A program made the position numbers and the translations under genes. Shown in pieces: positions 36,572 to 48,136 of a stretch of 64,000 nt of DNA. The notes under the pieces are model-generated. The model saw nothing but the letters and a program-made list of their open reading frames with translations. It was not told the DNA's origin and did no database searches. The DNA is from Paucibacter sp. B2R-40 (GTDB lineage Bacteria; Pseudomonadota; Gammaproteobacteria; Burkholderiales; Burkholderiaceae_C): positions 1 through 64,000 of the forward strand of contig NZ_JAJIRP010000008.1 in assembly GCF_025717555.1 (NCBI RefSeq), read 5' to 3'. Each line of letters begins with the position of its first letter. The first letter of the stretch is position 1.

Positions 36572-39500
36572 ATGTCAGATTCCAAAGGCGGCGGCATACC
36601 TTGGACCAGTGTGGCGGTGCTGGTGGCATTTGTAGGCAGCACGCAGCTGGTGCCACATGCCTTCGAGCAACTCAGACCGGCCGAGAAGGAGCGGGCACAA
36701 AGCTCGCTCAGTGCCGAAATGGAGGTCGACGCCAGGCTTTGGGAAGACCCTTTTGCGGCCTTGCGTCGCTATGAGCTGGAGCGCGCCGAGCGCTGCGAGC
36801 GCGTCGTCAAGACCTCCGGCATCGCGGCCTGCCGCAGCAGTTGGGAAGGCGCGCGTCGCCCCGAAGTCTTGCGTGACCGGCTTGACCGGGACGGCGACAA
36901 GGACGTCAGTGAGTCACTCGTTGTGCTGGCCTTGGTGCCTGGCAACCCTTTTGTTGGCGCAGAAGAGGGGCGACGGCGGACCCGCTATGCCGTACTCGCC
37001 GGTCTGCAAGCTCAAGGTTATGTGCCTGACAACGCCGAGCGCATCGGCCTGCTCGAATTTGATGTTCAGCGCCTGACCAATGACTGCGAGGCGGCGCGGG
37101 CCGCGCGCCGGCATCAGAGCCTCAATTCCCCAGAGGCGCCTGCCTCTGGGGCAGCCGCCTCAACGTCCGCCTCAACGTCCGGCTCTACCTCCGCCTCCAC
37201 GTCAGCTCAACTACTTTCCAACAACGATCCTCCGGTTTGCCGCGAGTTGCGCAGGGCCGGCGCGCCAAAACCGTCCGACAAGGCCAAGTTCACCGTCCCT
37301 TACGAGATGCTGGCCAAACGCAATCGTCACCGTGAAGCCGATACGACGGGGCCGTTACGCCGGTTTGAGCAAGTGGCTGTGTTGTGGGTCGATGAGTCTG
37401 CGCTGCCTGACTCCAAGCTCGACGGCTTGGCGCGCATGGTGGACGCCATGTTCGGGCCCGAGTTGGTGGCCAACCGCGCTCCTTGCGTGAAGCCCAGTCG
37501 CACCGTGCCTCGCTTGGCCATCATCGGGCCCTCGTCCACCGACGCCTTGCGCACCGCACTGAGCGACTTACGCCGCGCCAGCGAGGTTTTTGCCAAGGAT
37601 TCAAAACCAGTTTTCGAAGCGCTGGGCGAGCGCGGACTCGCTTGTGACTGCAAGGCTGCCGCCGCATCGGTGATCGCCAATGCGCCGGCGCAGGAGAGCG
37701 AAGTCGATAGTTCCGCCGGCAGCGCGCCGCAGGAGGCGCGCGTTTTCAACAAGGCCGAGCAGGTGCTGAGCTGCCCTTTGCTGGCCGACCCAAGGCCGGC
37801 CTTGCAGGGCTACCGGCTTTTGGCGGGAGCAAAGATCTTCAACTCGGCCTCCACCGCGTCGAGCAATATGCTGGATGAGTTGCGCAAGCAGGATTTGGAC
37901 GCTTTCTTGAATGAGAAGTTCAACCGCATGCTGGGCGACAAGCCGCCGGTGAAGATCGATTTTCAGCGCACGATCAGCACCGATAACGAGTTAATCAAAC
38001 GCTTGGTGGCCGAGTTGCAATTGCGCCTGCCGGCCAATGAGCAGCGGCGGCTGGTGGTGGTGGCGGAGCGAGACTCGATCTACTCGCAGTCCTTGGTCAA
38101 TGAGTTGCAACATCGGCTGAAGGATTTTCACAACTTGAGCTTCGAGCCGGTCTATTTCTTTCGCGGCATTGACGGTGTGACGACCCGCGATGCTGGGCGT
38201 GAAAGCAATGAGCGCGCTGCCGCTAGCAAGGCGACCGCCTTGGAGTGGCCTGAAAGCCGTGATCAGCTCGACTATCTGCGCCGCTTGGCCAGCTCTTTGA
38301 GGAACAGCGAAGCCCCGGGCAGCGGTGGACCCATCGGTGCCATCGGCATTCTGGCCAATGATGTGCACGACAAACTCTTGGTCCTGCAAGCGCTGCACGA
38401 CACTTTCTCGGACAAGGTGTTTTTCACCACCGATATGGACGCGCGCTTCCTGCATCCGCGTGTCCAAGCGTTCACCCGAAATTTGATCGTCGCCACCAGT
38501 CTGCCGCTGGAGTTCTATCCGCCCAAGCCGGGCCTTGTCGACTTGCAGGCCGGCACACCGCCGCTGCGCGATGTCTATCAAACCGCCAGCTATTTGGCCG
38601 CCCGGCGAGCAGCTTGTCGCAGTGTTGAATGTCTGGACGAGGAAAAGTTGGCCGCCAGCGATGCACTTGACAACCCGTCGCTGTACGAAATTGGCCGCAA
38701 CGGCGCCGTGCCGCTGAGCGGTTATGCCTTGCTGAATCAGCCAGCAAATTCAGGCTCGGCGCGGTTGATCGTGGCGGGATTGGTGGCAGCGCTGATGCTG
38801 ATTGGGCTGTTGGTATGGCCCTCAACGCCGGCGATCAGGCAAGCGCGGATGGCCTATTTGCGCCGGCCTCTCGCGCCCGATGCCTTGCCGATGAATTTGC
38901 CTGCGGTGGTGTTGGTGGCTTTGCATGCAGCGCTGTGTGCCTATGTCTTTTGCTCGCTGATCGAGCTGGTGCGGCCGCAGCAAATGAGCTTTGCCCAGAC
39001 CTTGATTTTGTCGGCATTGGCTGCATTTGCCGCTTTGCTGGCGGTCATGCCCAGCTTGCTGGCGCAGCAGCGCAACGCCGTCGCTTCGACGGCGGAGCAA
39101 GAGGCGGGTGTCGACAAGCTGCATGTGGCGGTGTTGGCCTTGATTGCCTGTGCCTGGGTCTGGGTGGCTTGGCCGGGCGCCGAATACAAGGTCTGTCTGG
39201 ATTGCGAACCCGTGACCTGGTTGCAAGGTGTCAGCGCATGGCCCTCGCAACTGATCCATTTATTGGCCTTGATGACCATTCTGTGGACGCTGGACTTTGC
39301 TTGGTCCGACACGCTCAGGCGCATGCACCAGGATTCGGCTTGGCTGCAACTGCCGCAGGCCAAGGCGCCCGGTGTTTCGCGCATCGGTGTGCAGGGCATG
39401 CTCAAAGGCTGGTTCAGACAGATCAGCATTTCGACCTGGCAGCGGCCCTGCGGCGAGAGCAGTGACTTCTTGAGCTTGTGGACACAGTACGGTGAGCGCG

Positions 39501-40360
39501 GCGACAGCCGGCCGCGCGCCGCGCGCACGATTGTTTGGTATTTGATCAGTGTGCTGGTGGTCACGGCGCTGTTCATCGGCCTCAGCGAAGGGCAGGTGCC
39601 CGAAGTGCCCGTGCGCGGGTCCGAGCATCGGCAATTGGTGCGAGCGACCCTGTATGCCACTTTGCTGTTGTTGCCGCTGTTGGTGGTGGCGGTGGCGGAC
39701 GCCACCATGCTGGCCTTTCGCTTCATCGGACACTTGAATTGCGGTCGTTCGGCCTATCCGCAGGCCACGATTGCGCATTTCGCCCAGCAGTTGGGTGAGT
39801 TGCATGCGCCGCTTTGGCAGCGTTTGTTCCCGGCACGTTTGGAGGAGCGGCAAGACAGCGTCTCGGCTTTGCCCCAAGGTGGACCCCAAAGTGGCGCTTT
39901 CCACTGTTTGTTGGACGACTGGCTGGATGTGCAAGTGGTGGCGCGGCGCACCGAATATGTCTCGCGCCTGGTGATCGGCCCATTTCTTGTGTTGGCCCTG
40001 CTGGTGGTGGCGCGCAGCCGACTGTTCGACAACTGGTCGCTGACACCGGCGATCGCTGTTTCCATCAGCCTCTACCTGATTTGGCTGATCGTGCTGGCAT
40101 CGTTATTGAAAATTGCAGCAGAGAAAACCCGCAAGCGCGCGCTGGCCAGCATGAATGCCGATCTGCGCTGGTTGGCAGGAGGCCGGTCCGATATGGCGGT
40201 CTTGGTGGAACCCTTCAAGCGCTTGATCGCCTCGGTTGAGGGCAATCAAACCGGCGCGTTTGCGCCGATGTTCGAGCAGCCCTTGTTGAAGGCCTTGCTG
40301 GTGCCCTTGGGCGGGGCCGGCGGAGCGCAGCTGTTTGACTACCTCTTGCTGGCGCGGTGA
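36572..40360 (+). CDS. Large multi-pass membrane protein of unknown function
   Basis: 1262 residues, not recognised. One N-terminal transmembrane helix (SVAVLVAFVGSTQLV, about 11-28) precedes a soluble region of about 700 residues. About nine transmembrane helices follow between 730 and 1182, then a ~80-residue C-terminal tail. The soluble part begins with an ARLWEDPFAAL motif (about 50). It contains a Ser/Thr/Ala repeat (196-211) and two stretches that read like periplasmic-binding or receptor-type alpha/beta domains (RLAIIGPSSTDALRTAL; GAIGILANDVHDKLLVLQALHDTF...VFFTTDMDARFLHP). No catalytic motif is identified. ATG at 36572 with GGGGAGAG 4-11 bases upstream, inside a predicted RNA stem. 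It is the sole gene of its kind here, between hslO and a LysE gene, all on the plus strand. Confidence 0.8.
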   Translation: MSDSKGGGIPWTSVAVLVAFVGSTQLVPHAFEQLRPAEKERAQSSLSAEMEVDARLWEDPFAALRRYELERAERCERVVKTSGIAACRSSWEGARRPEVLRDRLDRDGDKDVSESLVVLALVPGNPFVGAEEGRRRTRYAVLAGLQAQGYVPDNAERIGLLEFDVQRLTNDCEAARAARRHQSLNSPEAPASGAAASTSASTSGSTSASTSAQLLSNNDPPVCRELRRAGAPKPSDKAKFTVPYEMLAKRNRHREADTTGPLRRFEQVAVLWVDESALPDSKLDGLARMVDAMFGPELVANRAPCVKPSRTVPRLAIIGPSSTDALRTALSDLRRASEVFAKDSKPVFEALGERGLACDCKAAAASVIANAPAQESEVDSSAGSAPQEARVFNKAEQVLSCPLLADPRPALQGYRLLAGAKIFNSASTASSNMLDELRKQDLDAFLNEKFNRMLGDKPPVKIDFQRTISTDNELIKRLVAELQLRLPANEQRRLVVVAERDSIYSQSLVNELQHRLKDFHNLSFEPVYFFRGIDGVTTRDAGRESNERAAASKATALEWPESRDQLDYLRRLASSLRNSEAPGSGGPIGAIGILANDVHDKLLVLQALHDTFSDKVFFTTDMDARFLHPRVQAFTRNLIVATSLPLEFYPPKPGLVDLQAGTPPLRDVYQTASYLAARRAACRSVECLDEEKLAASDALDNPSLYEIGRNGAVPLSGYALLNQPANSGSARLIVAGLVAALMLIGLLVWPSTPAIRQARMAYLRRPLAPDALPMNLPAVVLVALHAALCAYVFCSLIELVRPQQMSFAQTLILSALAAFAALLAVMPSLLAQQRNAVASTAEQEAGVDKLHVAVLALIACAWVWVAWPGAEYKVCLDCEPVTWLQGVSAWPSQLIHLLALMTILWTLDFAWSDTLRRMHQDSAWLQLPQAKAPGVSRIGVQGMLKGWFRQISISTWQRPCGESSDFLSLWTQYGERGDSRPRAARTIVWYLISVLVVTALFIGLSEGQVPEVPVRGSEHRQLVRATLYATLLLLPLLVVAVADATMLAFRFIGHLNCGRSAYPQATIAHFAQQLGELHAPLWQRLFPARLEERQDSVSALPQGGPQSGAFHCLLDDWLDVQVVARRTEYVSRLVIGPFLVLALLVVARSRLFDNWSLTPAIAVSISLYLIWLIVLASLLKIAAEKTRKRALASMNADLRWLAGGRSDMAVLVEPFKRLIASVEGNQTGAFAPMFEQPLLKALLVPLGGAGGAQLFDYLLLAR
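37157..37204 (+). repeat. Tandem (A/G)STS-coding repeat
   Basis: Four consecutive 12-base units encode ASTS, ASTS, GSTS and ASTS (residues 196-211 of the large membrane protein). The first two units are identical at the DNA level (GCCTCAACGTCC). It is a flexible linker and a likely site of copy-number change. Confidence 0.8.
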
Positions 40361-40396
40361 TCCCGTTAGACTGAGGCCTAATTCTTGGAGTGCGGC

Positions 40397-41011
40397 ATGT
40401 TCGGAATTACCGATTACCCGGCGTTTGCTTTGGCCATCATCGTGTTTTTGATGATTCCCGGGCCCGGCAATCTGGCCTTGATCACCTCGACCGGCAAGGG
40501 CGGCATGCGTGGCGGTATGGCGGCCACCCTGGGCGTGATCGCCGGTGATCAAATTTTGATGTGGCTGGCGGTTGCGGGTGTGGCCGCCTTGTTAACGGCT
40601 TACCCAAGTGCCTTTCAGGTGGTGCAATGGTCGGGCGCGGCCTATCTGGCCTACCTGGGCGCGAAGATGATGCTGGCCAAGCCGGGCGCGGCGCCGCTGC
40701 TCAATATTCGGCCACGCGACTATTTCAAGCAGACGGTCTTGATCACCTTGCTCAACCCCAAGGCCATCATCTTTTACATGGCCTTTTTCCCCTTGTTTGT
40801 CAGCCCGACTCGGCATCAAGGTTTGCTGACCTTTGCCGCGATGGCGTTGACGATTGCGGTGCTGACCTTTGCCTATGGATTGGTGATGGTCTTGTTGACC
40901 CACCATTTGGCCGAGCGCATGCGCGCCAAGCCGGCCGTCGGTGTTTGGTTGAACCGGGTGGCGGGCTTGTTTCTGCTCGGTTTCGGGGCCAGGTTGGTGT
41001 TGAGCAAATAG
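40397..41011 (+). CDS. LysE/RhtB family amino-acid exporter
   Basis: 204 residues with about six hydrophobic helices. The LysE/RhtB signature is visible at the start (FLMIPGPGNLALITSTGKGGMRGGMAATLGVIAGD), and NPKAIIFYMAFFPLFV is the conserved mid-protein motif. It exports an amino acid or related solute; the substrate is unknown. TTGGAG lies 6 bases before the ATG at 40397. It follows the large membrane protein gene after 36 bases and precedes the phosphofructokinase gene by 22 bases. Confidence 0.9.
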   Translation: MFGITDYPAFALAIIVFLMIPGPGNLALITSTGKGGMRGGMAATLGVIAGDQILMWLAVAGVAALLTAYPSAFQVVQWSGAAYLAYLGAKMMLAKPGAAPLLNIRPRDYFKQTVLITLLNPKAIIFYMAFFPLFVSPTRHQGLLTFAAMALTIAVLTFAYGLVMVLLTHHLAERMRAKPAVGVWLNRVAGLFLLGFGARLVLSK

Positions 41012-41033
41012 GCGGATCGAAAAGGCCAGGCCC

Positions 41034-42098
41034 GTGCATATTGGTATCTTGACAGGTGGCGGCGACTGCCCCGGCCTGAACGCGGTGATCCGCGCTGTGA
41101 CGCTGGCGCTGATCAATCAATGCGGCGCCCGGGTGACAGGCATCCGCCGCGGTTTTTTGGGACTTCTGGATCGGCAGGTGCTTGCGCTGGACGAGGCGGC
41201 CGTCGGTGGCATCTTGGCGCAAGGCGGCACCATTTTGGGTACCCACAATCGCTGTGATCCGTTCCATTATTTCGCTGCGGGAGGGGCCGATGTATCCACC
41301 GATTTGATGGAGTATGTGCAGGAGTTGAACCTGGACGCCTTGGTCGTGATCGGCGGCGATGGTTCGATGGCCATCGCCAACAAGCTCAGCCGCATGGGCC
41401 TGCCCATTGTCGGCGTGCCCAAGACCATAGACAACGATTTATGCCTGACAGACCGCAGCTTCGGCTTCGACAGTGCGGTCAGCATCGTGGCCGAAGCGCT
41501 GGACCGGCTGGAGACCACCGCGCGCAGCCATGGCCGGGTGATGATTGCCGAGACGATGGGACGTTATGCCGGCTGGATCGCATTGCAAGGCGGCATTGCC
41601 GGCGCGGCCGATGTCATTCTGATTCCTGAGCTGCCTTATAGCGTGGCGGCGGTGGCAGATGTGTGCCGCCGGCGCGAGCAAGCGGGCGCCGGCCACACCC
41701 TCATATGCATCGCCGAAGGGGCGCATCCGCGAGACGCAGGTATGGTCGTTAGCCAAACCTTGGCCGACAGCCCCGACCCGGTTCGACTGGGCGGAGTCGG
41801 TGCCGTATTGGCCCATCAGTTGCAGGGTTTGTTGAGCAGCGAGGTACGCTCAACCTTGCTGGGTCATGTGCAGCGCGGGGGATCGCCGACCGCGTTCGAT
41901 CGCATTCTGGCGACGCAATTCGGCTGGGCCGCAGCTCAACTGGTCAAACAGGCAAGCTTCGGCCGCATGATTGTTTTGCAAGGCTCTGAGATGCGCGATG
42001 TAGCCTTGGCCGAGGTGGCCGGGCGTAATCGCTTGGTGCCGCTGGATCACCCCTTGCTGCTGGCCGCGCAGGGCCTGGGCTTGTCTTTAGGCCAGTAG
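41034..42098 (+). CDS. pfkA: 6-phosphofructokinase (PfkA family, Gly/Lys active-site type)
   Basis: 354 residues. It has GGGDCPGLN (8-16) at the nucleotide site, GGDGS (107-111), PKTIDND (129-135) with the catalytic Asp, and MGRYAGW. The second Gly of GGDG indicates ATP use, while Lys130 in PKTID is the residue normally seen in pyrophosphate-dependent enzymes (E. coli PfkA has Gly there). This Gly+Lys combination occurs in ATP-dependent group III enzymes such as actinobacterial ones. The start is GTG with an AGGCCAGG site. It overlaps the end of the convergent NadR-like gene by 12 bases. Confidence 0.9.
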   Translation: MHIGILTGGGDCPGLNAVIRAVTLALINQCGARVTGIRRGFLGLLDRQVLALDEAAVGGILAQGGTILGTHNRCDPFHYFAAGGADVSTDLMEYVQELNLDALVVIGGDGSMAIANKLSRMGLPIVGVPKTIDNDLCLTDRSFGFDSAVSIVAEALDRLETTARSHGRVMIAETMGRYAGWIALQGGIAGAADVILIPELPYSVAAVADVCRRREQAGAGHTLICIAEGAHPRDAGMVVSQTLADSPDPVRLGGVGAVLAHQLQGLLSSEVRSTLLGHVQRGGSPTAFDRILATQFGWAAAQLVKQASFGRMIVLQGSEMRDVALAEVAGRNRLVPLDHPLLLAAQGLGLSLGQ

Positions 42099-42758
42099 CT
42101 TTGGCGCACTTTGCAGCACCAGATGCTCGCATTCGGGTACATCGCAGTTATCACAGGCCCAGCGCCATTCGGGCAGGGCGTCCTGCCTGTTGCTGAGTCG
42201 GCTGAACAAGCCGCGCTTGGGACTTGGTTTGGTTTTCAAGAGTGGCGTGATCACGTTCAAGGCCGCATCCACCCGAGCCTGCTCAAGGCCCGCGACAACG
42301 GACCAACTTAGGCCAGCGCTCAGGAGTGCACGCCGAATCAATCCGTCGATGGGTGCTCGGACCTGTGGGCCGTCGCGCTGAATGCCATCGGCTACCCAGG
42401 GCAGATCCAAGGCGGTCAACAAGGTCAGCGCGCAGCGCCGGTGAAAGGCCTGGGCCGCCGCCATCAAGCTGTCGTCTTGAAAAAGATATTGGCTGTAGAC
42501 GGCGGTCATCAAGGCCGTGGTGTCGCAAACGACGATGTCGTTGAGCGCGGTGGCGGCGTCGATATTGGCCATATGCTCGCCGGCGATGCTGTGCTGCTCG
42601 TCGGCGCGAGGGGTGCGACCTGCCGCTTCGCACCAACTGCGCAAACGCTCTGGAACGGTGACGCAGCGAAGGCCGGTGGCTTCGGCCAGGCTAAGGGTCA
42701 GGTCTTGCGCTAACGCCGACTTGCCCGTGCTCTCGGCGCCGACGATGGCGATCAGCAT
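42087..42758 (-). CDS. NadR-like nicotinamide riboside kinase (P-loop ATPase)
   Basis: 223 residues. Walker A GAESTGKS (7-14) begins right after the first strand; VPERLRSWCEAAGRTP and HMANIDAATALNDIVVCDTTALMTAVYSQYLF follow, matching the ribosylnicotinamide kinase domain of NadR. The adenylyltransferase and helix-turn-helix domains of full NadR are absent. With pnuC immediately upstream, the likely role is phosphorylating imported nicotinamide riboside to NMN. The C-terminus carries an unusual Cys/His cluster WACDNCDVPECEHL (C-x2-C-x4-C-x-H) that could bind zinc. The start at 42758 gives the normal P-loop position. Confidence 0.85.
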   Translation of the reverse strand: MLIAIVGAESTGKSALAQDLTLSLAEATGLRCVTVPERLRSWCEAAGRTPRADEQHSIAGEHMANIDAATALNDIVVCDTTALMTAVYSQYLFQDDSLMAAAQAFHRRCALTLLTALDLPWVADGIQRDGPQVRAPIDGLIRRALLSAGLSWSVVAGLEQARVDAALNVITPLLKTKPSPKRGLFSRLSNRQDALPEWRWACDNCDVPECEHLVLQSAPKLLA

Positions 42759-42786
42759 GGCTGTCACGTTGGATCGCCTGCGCTCA

Positions 42787-43428
42787 TCAAGCGGCGGCTG
42801 CCCGAGGTGGCAGCCGCTGCGCCCAGGCCCGCCAGCCGGCCACCGACATCGGGATGAAGACGGCATACAGCAGCACCGTCAGCCAGTAGCCCTTGTAGGC
42901 AAACAGCGCCACGCTGACCACATTGACCAGTACCCAGACACTCCAGTTTTCCTGGTACTTGCGTGCCAACAACCATTGGCCCAAGAGGCTGGCCACGGTC
43001 GGGAATGCATCCCAGAACGGCACTTGCGAATCGGTTTGATGTTGCAGGAAAAAGCCCAGTGCCGGCCAAGCCAGCAGCGTGGCAAGCACGGCGACGGCCA
43101 GCCCCTGCGGGCTTAAGCGCCGCACGCGTAACGCTTTGCCGTCCTCGCCCTTGCCGCGCAGCCACTGCCACCAGCCCCATAGCGCAAGGGCTGCGAACAG
43201 CAGTTGCAGCGAAGCTTCGCCGTAGAGCTTGCCGCTCCAGAACAAGACAAAGTAGAGCAGCGAGCTGATGATGGCCAAGGGCCAGGCCAGCATATGCACG
43301 CGCATATTGCAGAGCACCATCCAGACTGCCAGGGCAAAGGCGATGATCTCGATCCAGGTGATGGGGCTGCCGAGCAGCTCAAAAGCCGGCAAGAGCAGGG
43401 CTTGCAGCGGCTGTAACAGCGCGTCCAT
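42787..43428 (-). CDS. pnuC: Nicotinamide riboside transporter PnuC
   Basis: 213 residues, about seven transmembrane helices. The motif region IEIIAFALAVWMVLCNMRVHMLAWPLAIISSLLYFVLFW and YGEASLQLLFAALALWGWWQWLRG match PnuC. It admits nicotinamide riboside by facilitated diffusion, driven by phosphorylation inside the cell. The kinase-like gene follows after 28 bases, a pairing that supports the function of both. Confidence 0.92.
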   Translation of the reverse strand: MDALLQPLQALLLPAFELLGSPITWIEIIAFALAVWMVLCNMRVHMLAWPLAIISSLLYFVLFWSGKLYGEASLQLLFAALALWGWWQWLRGKGEDGKALRVRRLSPQGLAVAVLATLLAWPALGFFLQHQTDSQVPFWDAFPTVASLLGQWLLARKYQENWSVWVLVNVVSVALFAYKGYWLTVLLYAVFIPMSVAGWRAWAQRLPPRAAAA

Positions 43429-43448
43429 GGCGTTCAGCAGTCCAGCGC

Positions 43449-43718
43449 TCAGCGGCGGACTTGGACGAAGATTTCGTCGGGCTTGATCATGCCCAGCTCG
43501 AAGCGGGCCTTTTCCTCGACCATTTCCAGGCCTTCGCGCAGGTCGCGCAACTCGGCCTCGAGTTGCGCGTTGCGAACCCGCGCTTGTTCATTCTCGGCTT
43601 GAGTCTGTGTGAGCACCGCGCGCAGATGCACGCCGCGCGGCAGGCCACCCTTGCCCAACCAGAGTTGGGCTTGGATGGCCAGCAAAAAGGCGACGAGGAT
43701 GATGCTGATGACTTTCAC
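43449..43718 (-). CDS. ftsB: Cell division protein FtsB
   Basis: 89 residues with a short cytoplasmic start, one transmembrane helix (ISIILVAFLLAIQAQLWLG), and a periplasmic coiled coil (TQTQAENEQARVRNAQLEAELRDL). FtsB forms a complex with FtsL and FtsQ in the divisome. The start is GTG (43718) without a clear ribosome binding site. It lies downstream of eno on the same strand, as is usual. Confidence 0.93.
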   Translation of the reverse strand: MKVISIILVAFLLAIQAQLWLGKGGLPRGVHLRAVLTQTQAENEQARVRNAQLEAELRDLREGLEMVEEKARFELGMIKPDEIFVQVRR

Positions 43719-43730
43719 GGCGGCAGTTTA

Positions 43731-43749
43731 GCCGAGCAGCAAGCTCGGC
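43731..43749. repeat. Hairpin GCCGAGC/GCTCGGC upstream of ftsB
   Basis: A perfect 7-bp inverted repeat with a 5-base loop, 13 bases before the ftsB start on the minus strand. It might slow or stop transcription between eno and ftsB, but no T tract follows. Confidence 0.4.
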
Positions 43750-43759
43750 GTGCCTGTGA

Positions 43760-43856
43760 CTGAGAACTTTTAGCTTTGCTGAAACTTCGCGGTGAAGCGA
43801 GTGACCGTTGGGCTAGGCCACCGACGTATGGCGGTCGCGCAGTAAAAAGTTCTCAG
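43760..43856. repeat. 97-bp element bounded by 12-bp perfect inverted repeats
   Basis: CTGAGAACTTTT at 43760-43771 is exactly complementary to AAAAGTTCTCAG at 43845-43856. Inside are shorter repeats, including GACCG/CGGTC, CTTC/GAAG and GGC-TA-GGCC. It lies between eno and ftsB, 3 bases past the eno stop. It looks like a MITE-like or structured RNA element; no target duplication is evident on the flanks. Confidence 0.6.
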
Positions 43857-43859
43857 CCT

Positions 43860-45143
<1,284 letters not shown>

Positions 45144-45245
45144 TCAAAATCTCCGAAAGGTTTAAACAAACAATTGGTCTCGACCGCATCTTGCCAGCTA
45201 GTAGTTACCAGCGCTGAACAAGATCGAAGCCGGGGGCCTGCTACA

Positions 45246-45536
45246 TCAGATGCCTTCTACCAGCACCATGCGCATCACGGCCGCACCCTCGCGAGCTTGG
45301 CGCGCGAGGCTGTACTCGGGCGAGTTGTAGAACTCGCGCGCTCTTTGCGTCGAAGGGAACTTCAAGAGCACCACGCGGTCCGGCGTCCAATCACCCTCCA
45401 GCACTTCGATCTCACCGCCACGGATGCACACTTCGGCGCCGTAGGCTTCGATCGCCTTGCTGGCGATCTGGCGGTAAGCCGTATATTGCTCGGGGTTGCT
45501 GATCGTGGAGTTGACGATGATGTAGGCGTGGGGCAT
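45246..45536 (-). CDS. DUF1330 domain protein
   Basis: 96 residues from MPHAYIIVNSTISNPEQYTAY. The pattern VVLLKFPSTQRAREFYNSPEYSLARQAR is diagnostic for DUF1330, a dimeric ferredoxin-like fold related to YciI and antibiotic-biosynthesis monooxygenase domains. No function is established. It lies between kdsA and eno. Confidence 0.88.
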   Translation of the reverse strand: MPHAYIIVNSTISNPEQYTAYRQIASKAIEAYGAEVCIRGGEIEVLEGDWTPDRVVLLKFPSTQRAREFYNSPEYSLARQAREGAAVMRMVLVEGI

Positions 45537-45567
45537 GGGCGTTAGGAGCGTGGCTGATTCAGCGCTA

Positions 45568-46425
45568 TCAGAAGCTGAAGTCATCCTCGAGCAAAGGTTT
45601 TGATTTGACGACGCGGTCGATCGCGACCAGCTGCTCCAGCAGTGCGCGCATATGCTTGAGCGGCACGGCATTGGGGCCATCGGACCAAGCCTCATTCGGG
45701 CGTGGATGAGTTTCCATGAAGAGCCCGGCCACGCCTGCGCCAACGCCGGCCCGGGCCAGCACAGGGACCATCTCGCGAGCGCCGCCGCTGCTGGTGCCCT
45801 GGCCGCCGGGCTTTTGCACCGAGTGGGTGACGTCGAACACAACTGGTGCGCCGGTCTTGCGCATTTCAGCCAAGCTGCACATATCCGCAAGCAAGTTGTT
45901 GTAGCCAAAGCTAACGCCACGCTCGCAGGCCAGGAAGCGGTCCTCGGACAGGCCGGCCTCGCGCGCAGCGTCGCGGGCTTTGTCGATAACGTTCTTCATG
46001 TCCCAAGGTGCCAGGAACTGGCCCTTCTTGATGTTGACCGGTTTGCCTGATTTGGCTACTGCCCGGATGAAGTCGGTTTGGCGACACAGGAAGGCCGGCG
46101 TTTGCAGCACATCGACGACGCTGGCCACCTCATTCACCTGCGACTCCTCATGCACATCGGTGATGATGGGCAGCTGCAGTTGCTTGCGCACCTCGTCCAG
46201 GATCTTCAGCCCGGCGTCCATGCCGACACCGCGCTTGGTTGAGCCTGACGAGCGATTGGCCTTGTCGAAGGAGCCCTTGTAGATCAGTGGAATGCTTAAG
46301 CCCGCGCAGGCTTCTTTGAGCCGACCGGCTACCTCGATGGACATTTCCAGCCCCTCGATCGAACAGGTGCCTGCAATCAAAAAGAAAGGACGGTCGATGC
46401 CGACCTCAAAACCGCAAAGCTTCAT
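45568..46425 (-). CDS. kdsA: 3-deoxy-8-phosphooctulonate synthase (KDO-8-phosphate synthase)
   Basis: 285 residues. It condenses arabinose-5-phosphate with phosphoenolpyruvate to KDO-8-phosphate for lipopolysaccharide inner core. Seen: [10 protein letters not shown] near the start, [12 protein letters not shown] near 50, [16 protein letters not shown] near 130 and [16 protein letters not shown] near 240. It follows pyrG after 13 bases. Confidence 0.96.
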   Translation of the reverse strand: MKLCGFEVGIDRPFFLIAGTCSIEGLEMSIEVAGRLKEACAGLSIPLIYKGSFDKANRSSGSTKRGVGMDAGLKILDEVRKQLQLPIITDVHEESQVNEVASVVDVLQTPAFLCRQTDFIRAVAKSGKPVNIKKGQFLAPWDMKNVIDKARDAAREAGLSEDRFLACERGVSFGYNNLLADMCSLAEMRKTGAPVVFDVTHSVQKPGGQGTSSGGAREMVPVLARAGVGAGVAGLFMETHPRPNEAWSDGPNAVPLKHMRALLEQLVAIDRVVKSKPLLEDDFSF

Positions 46426-46438
46426 GGTCTAGATTCCT

Positions 46439-48097
<1,659 letters not shown>

Positions 48098-48136
48098 TCA
48101 AAAACGCTGTGGTGGTAAAACGCGATTATAGAGGGG

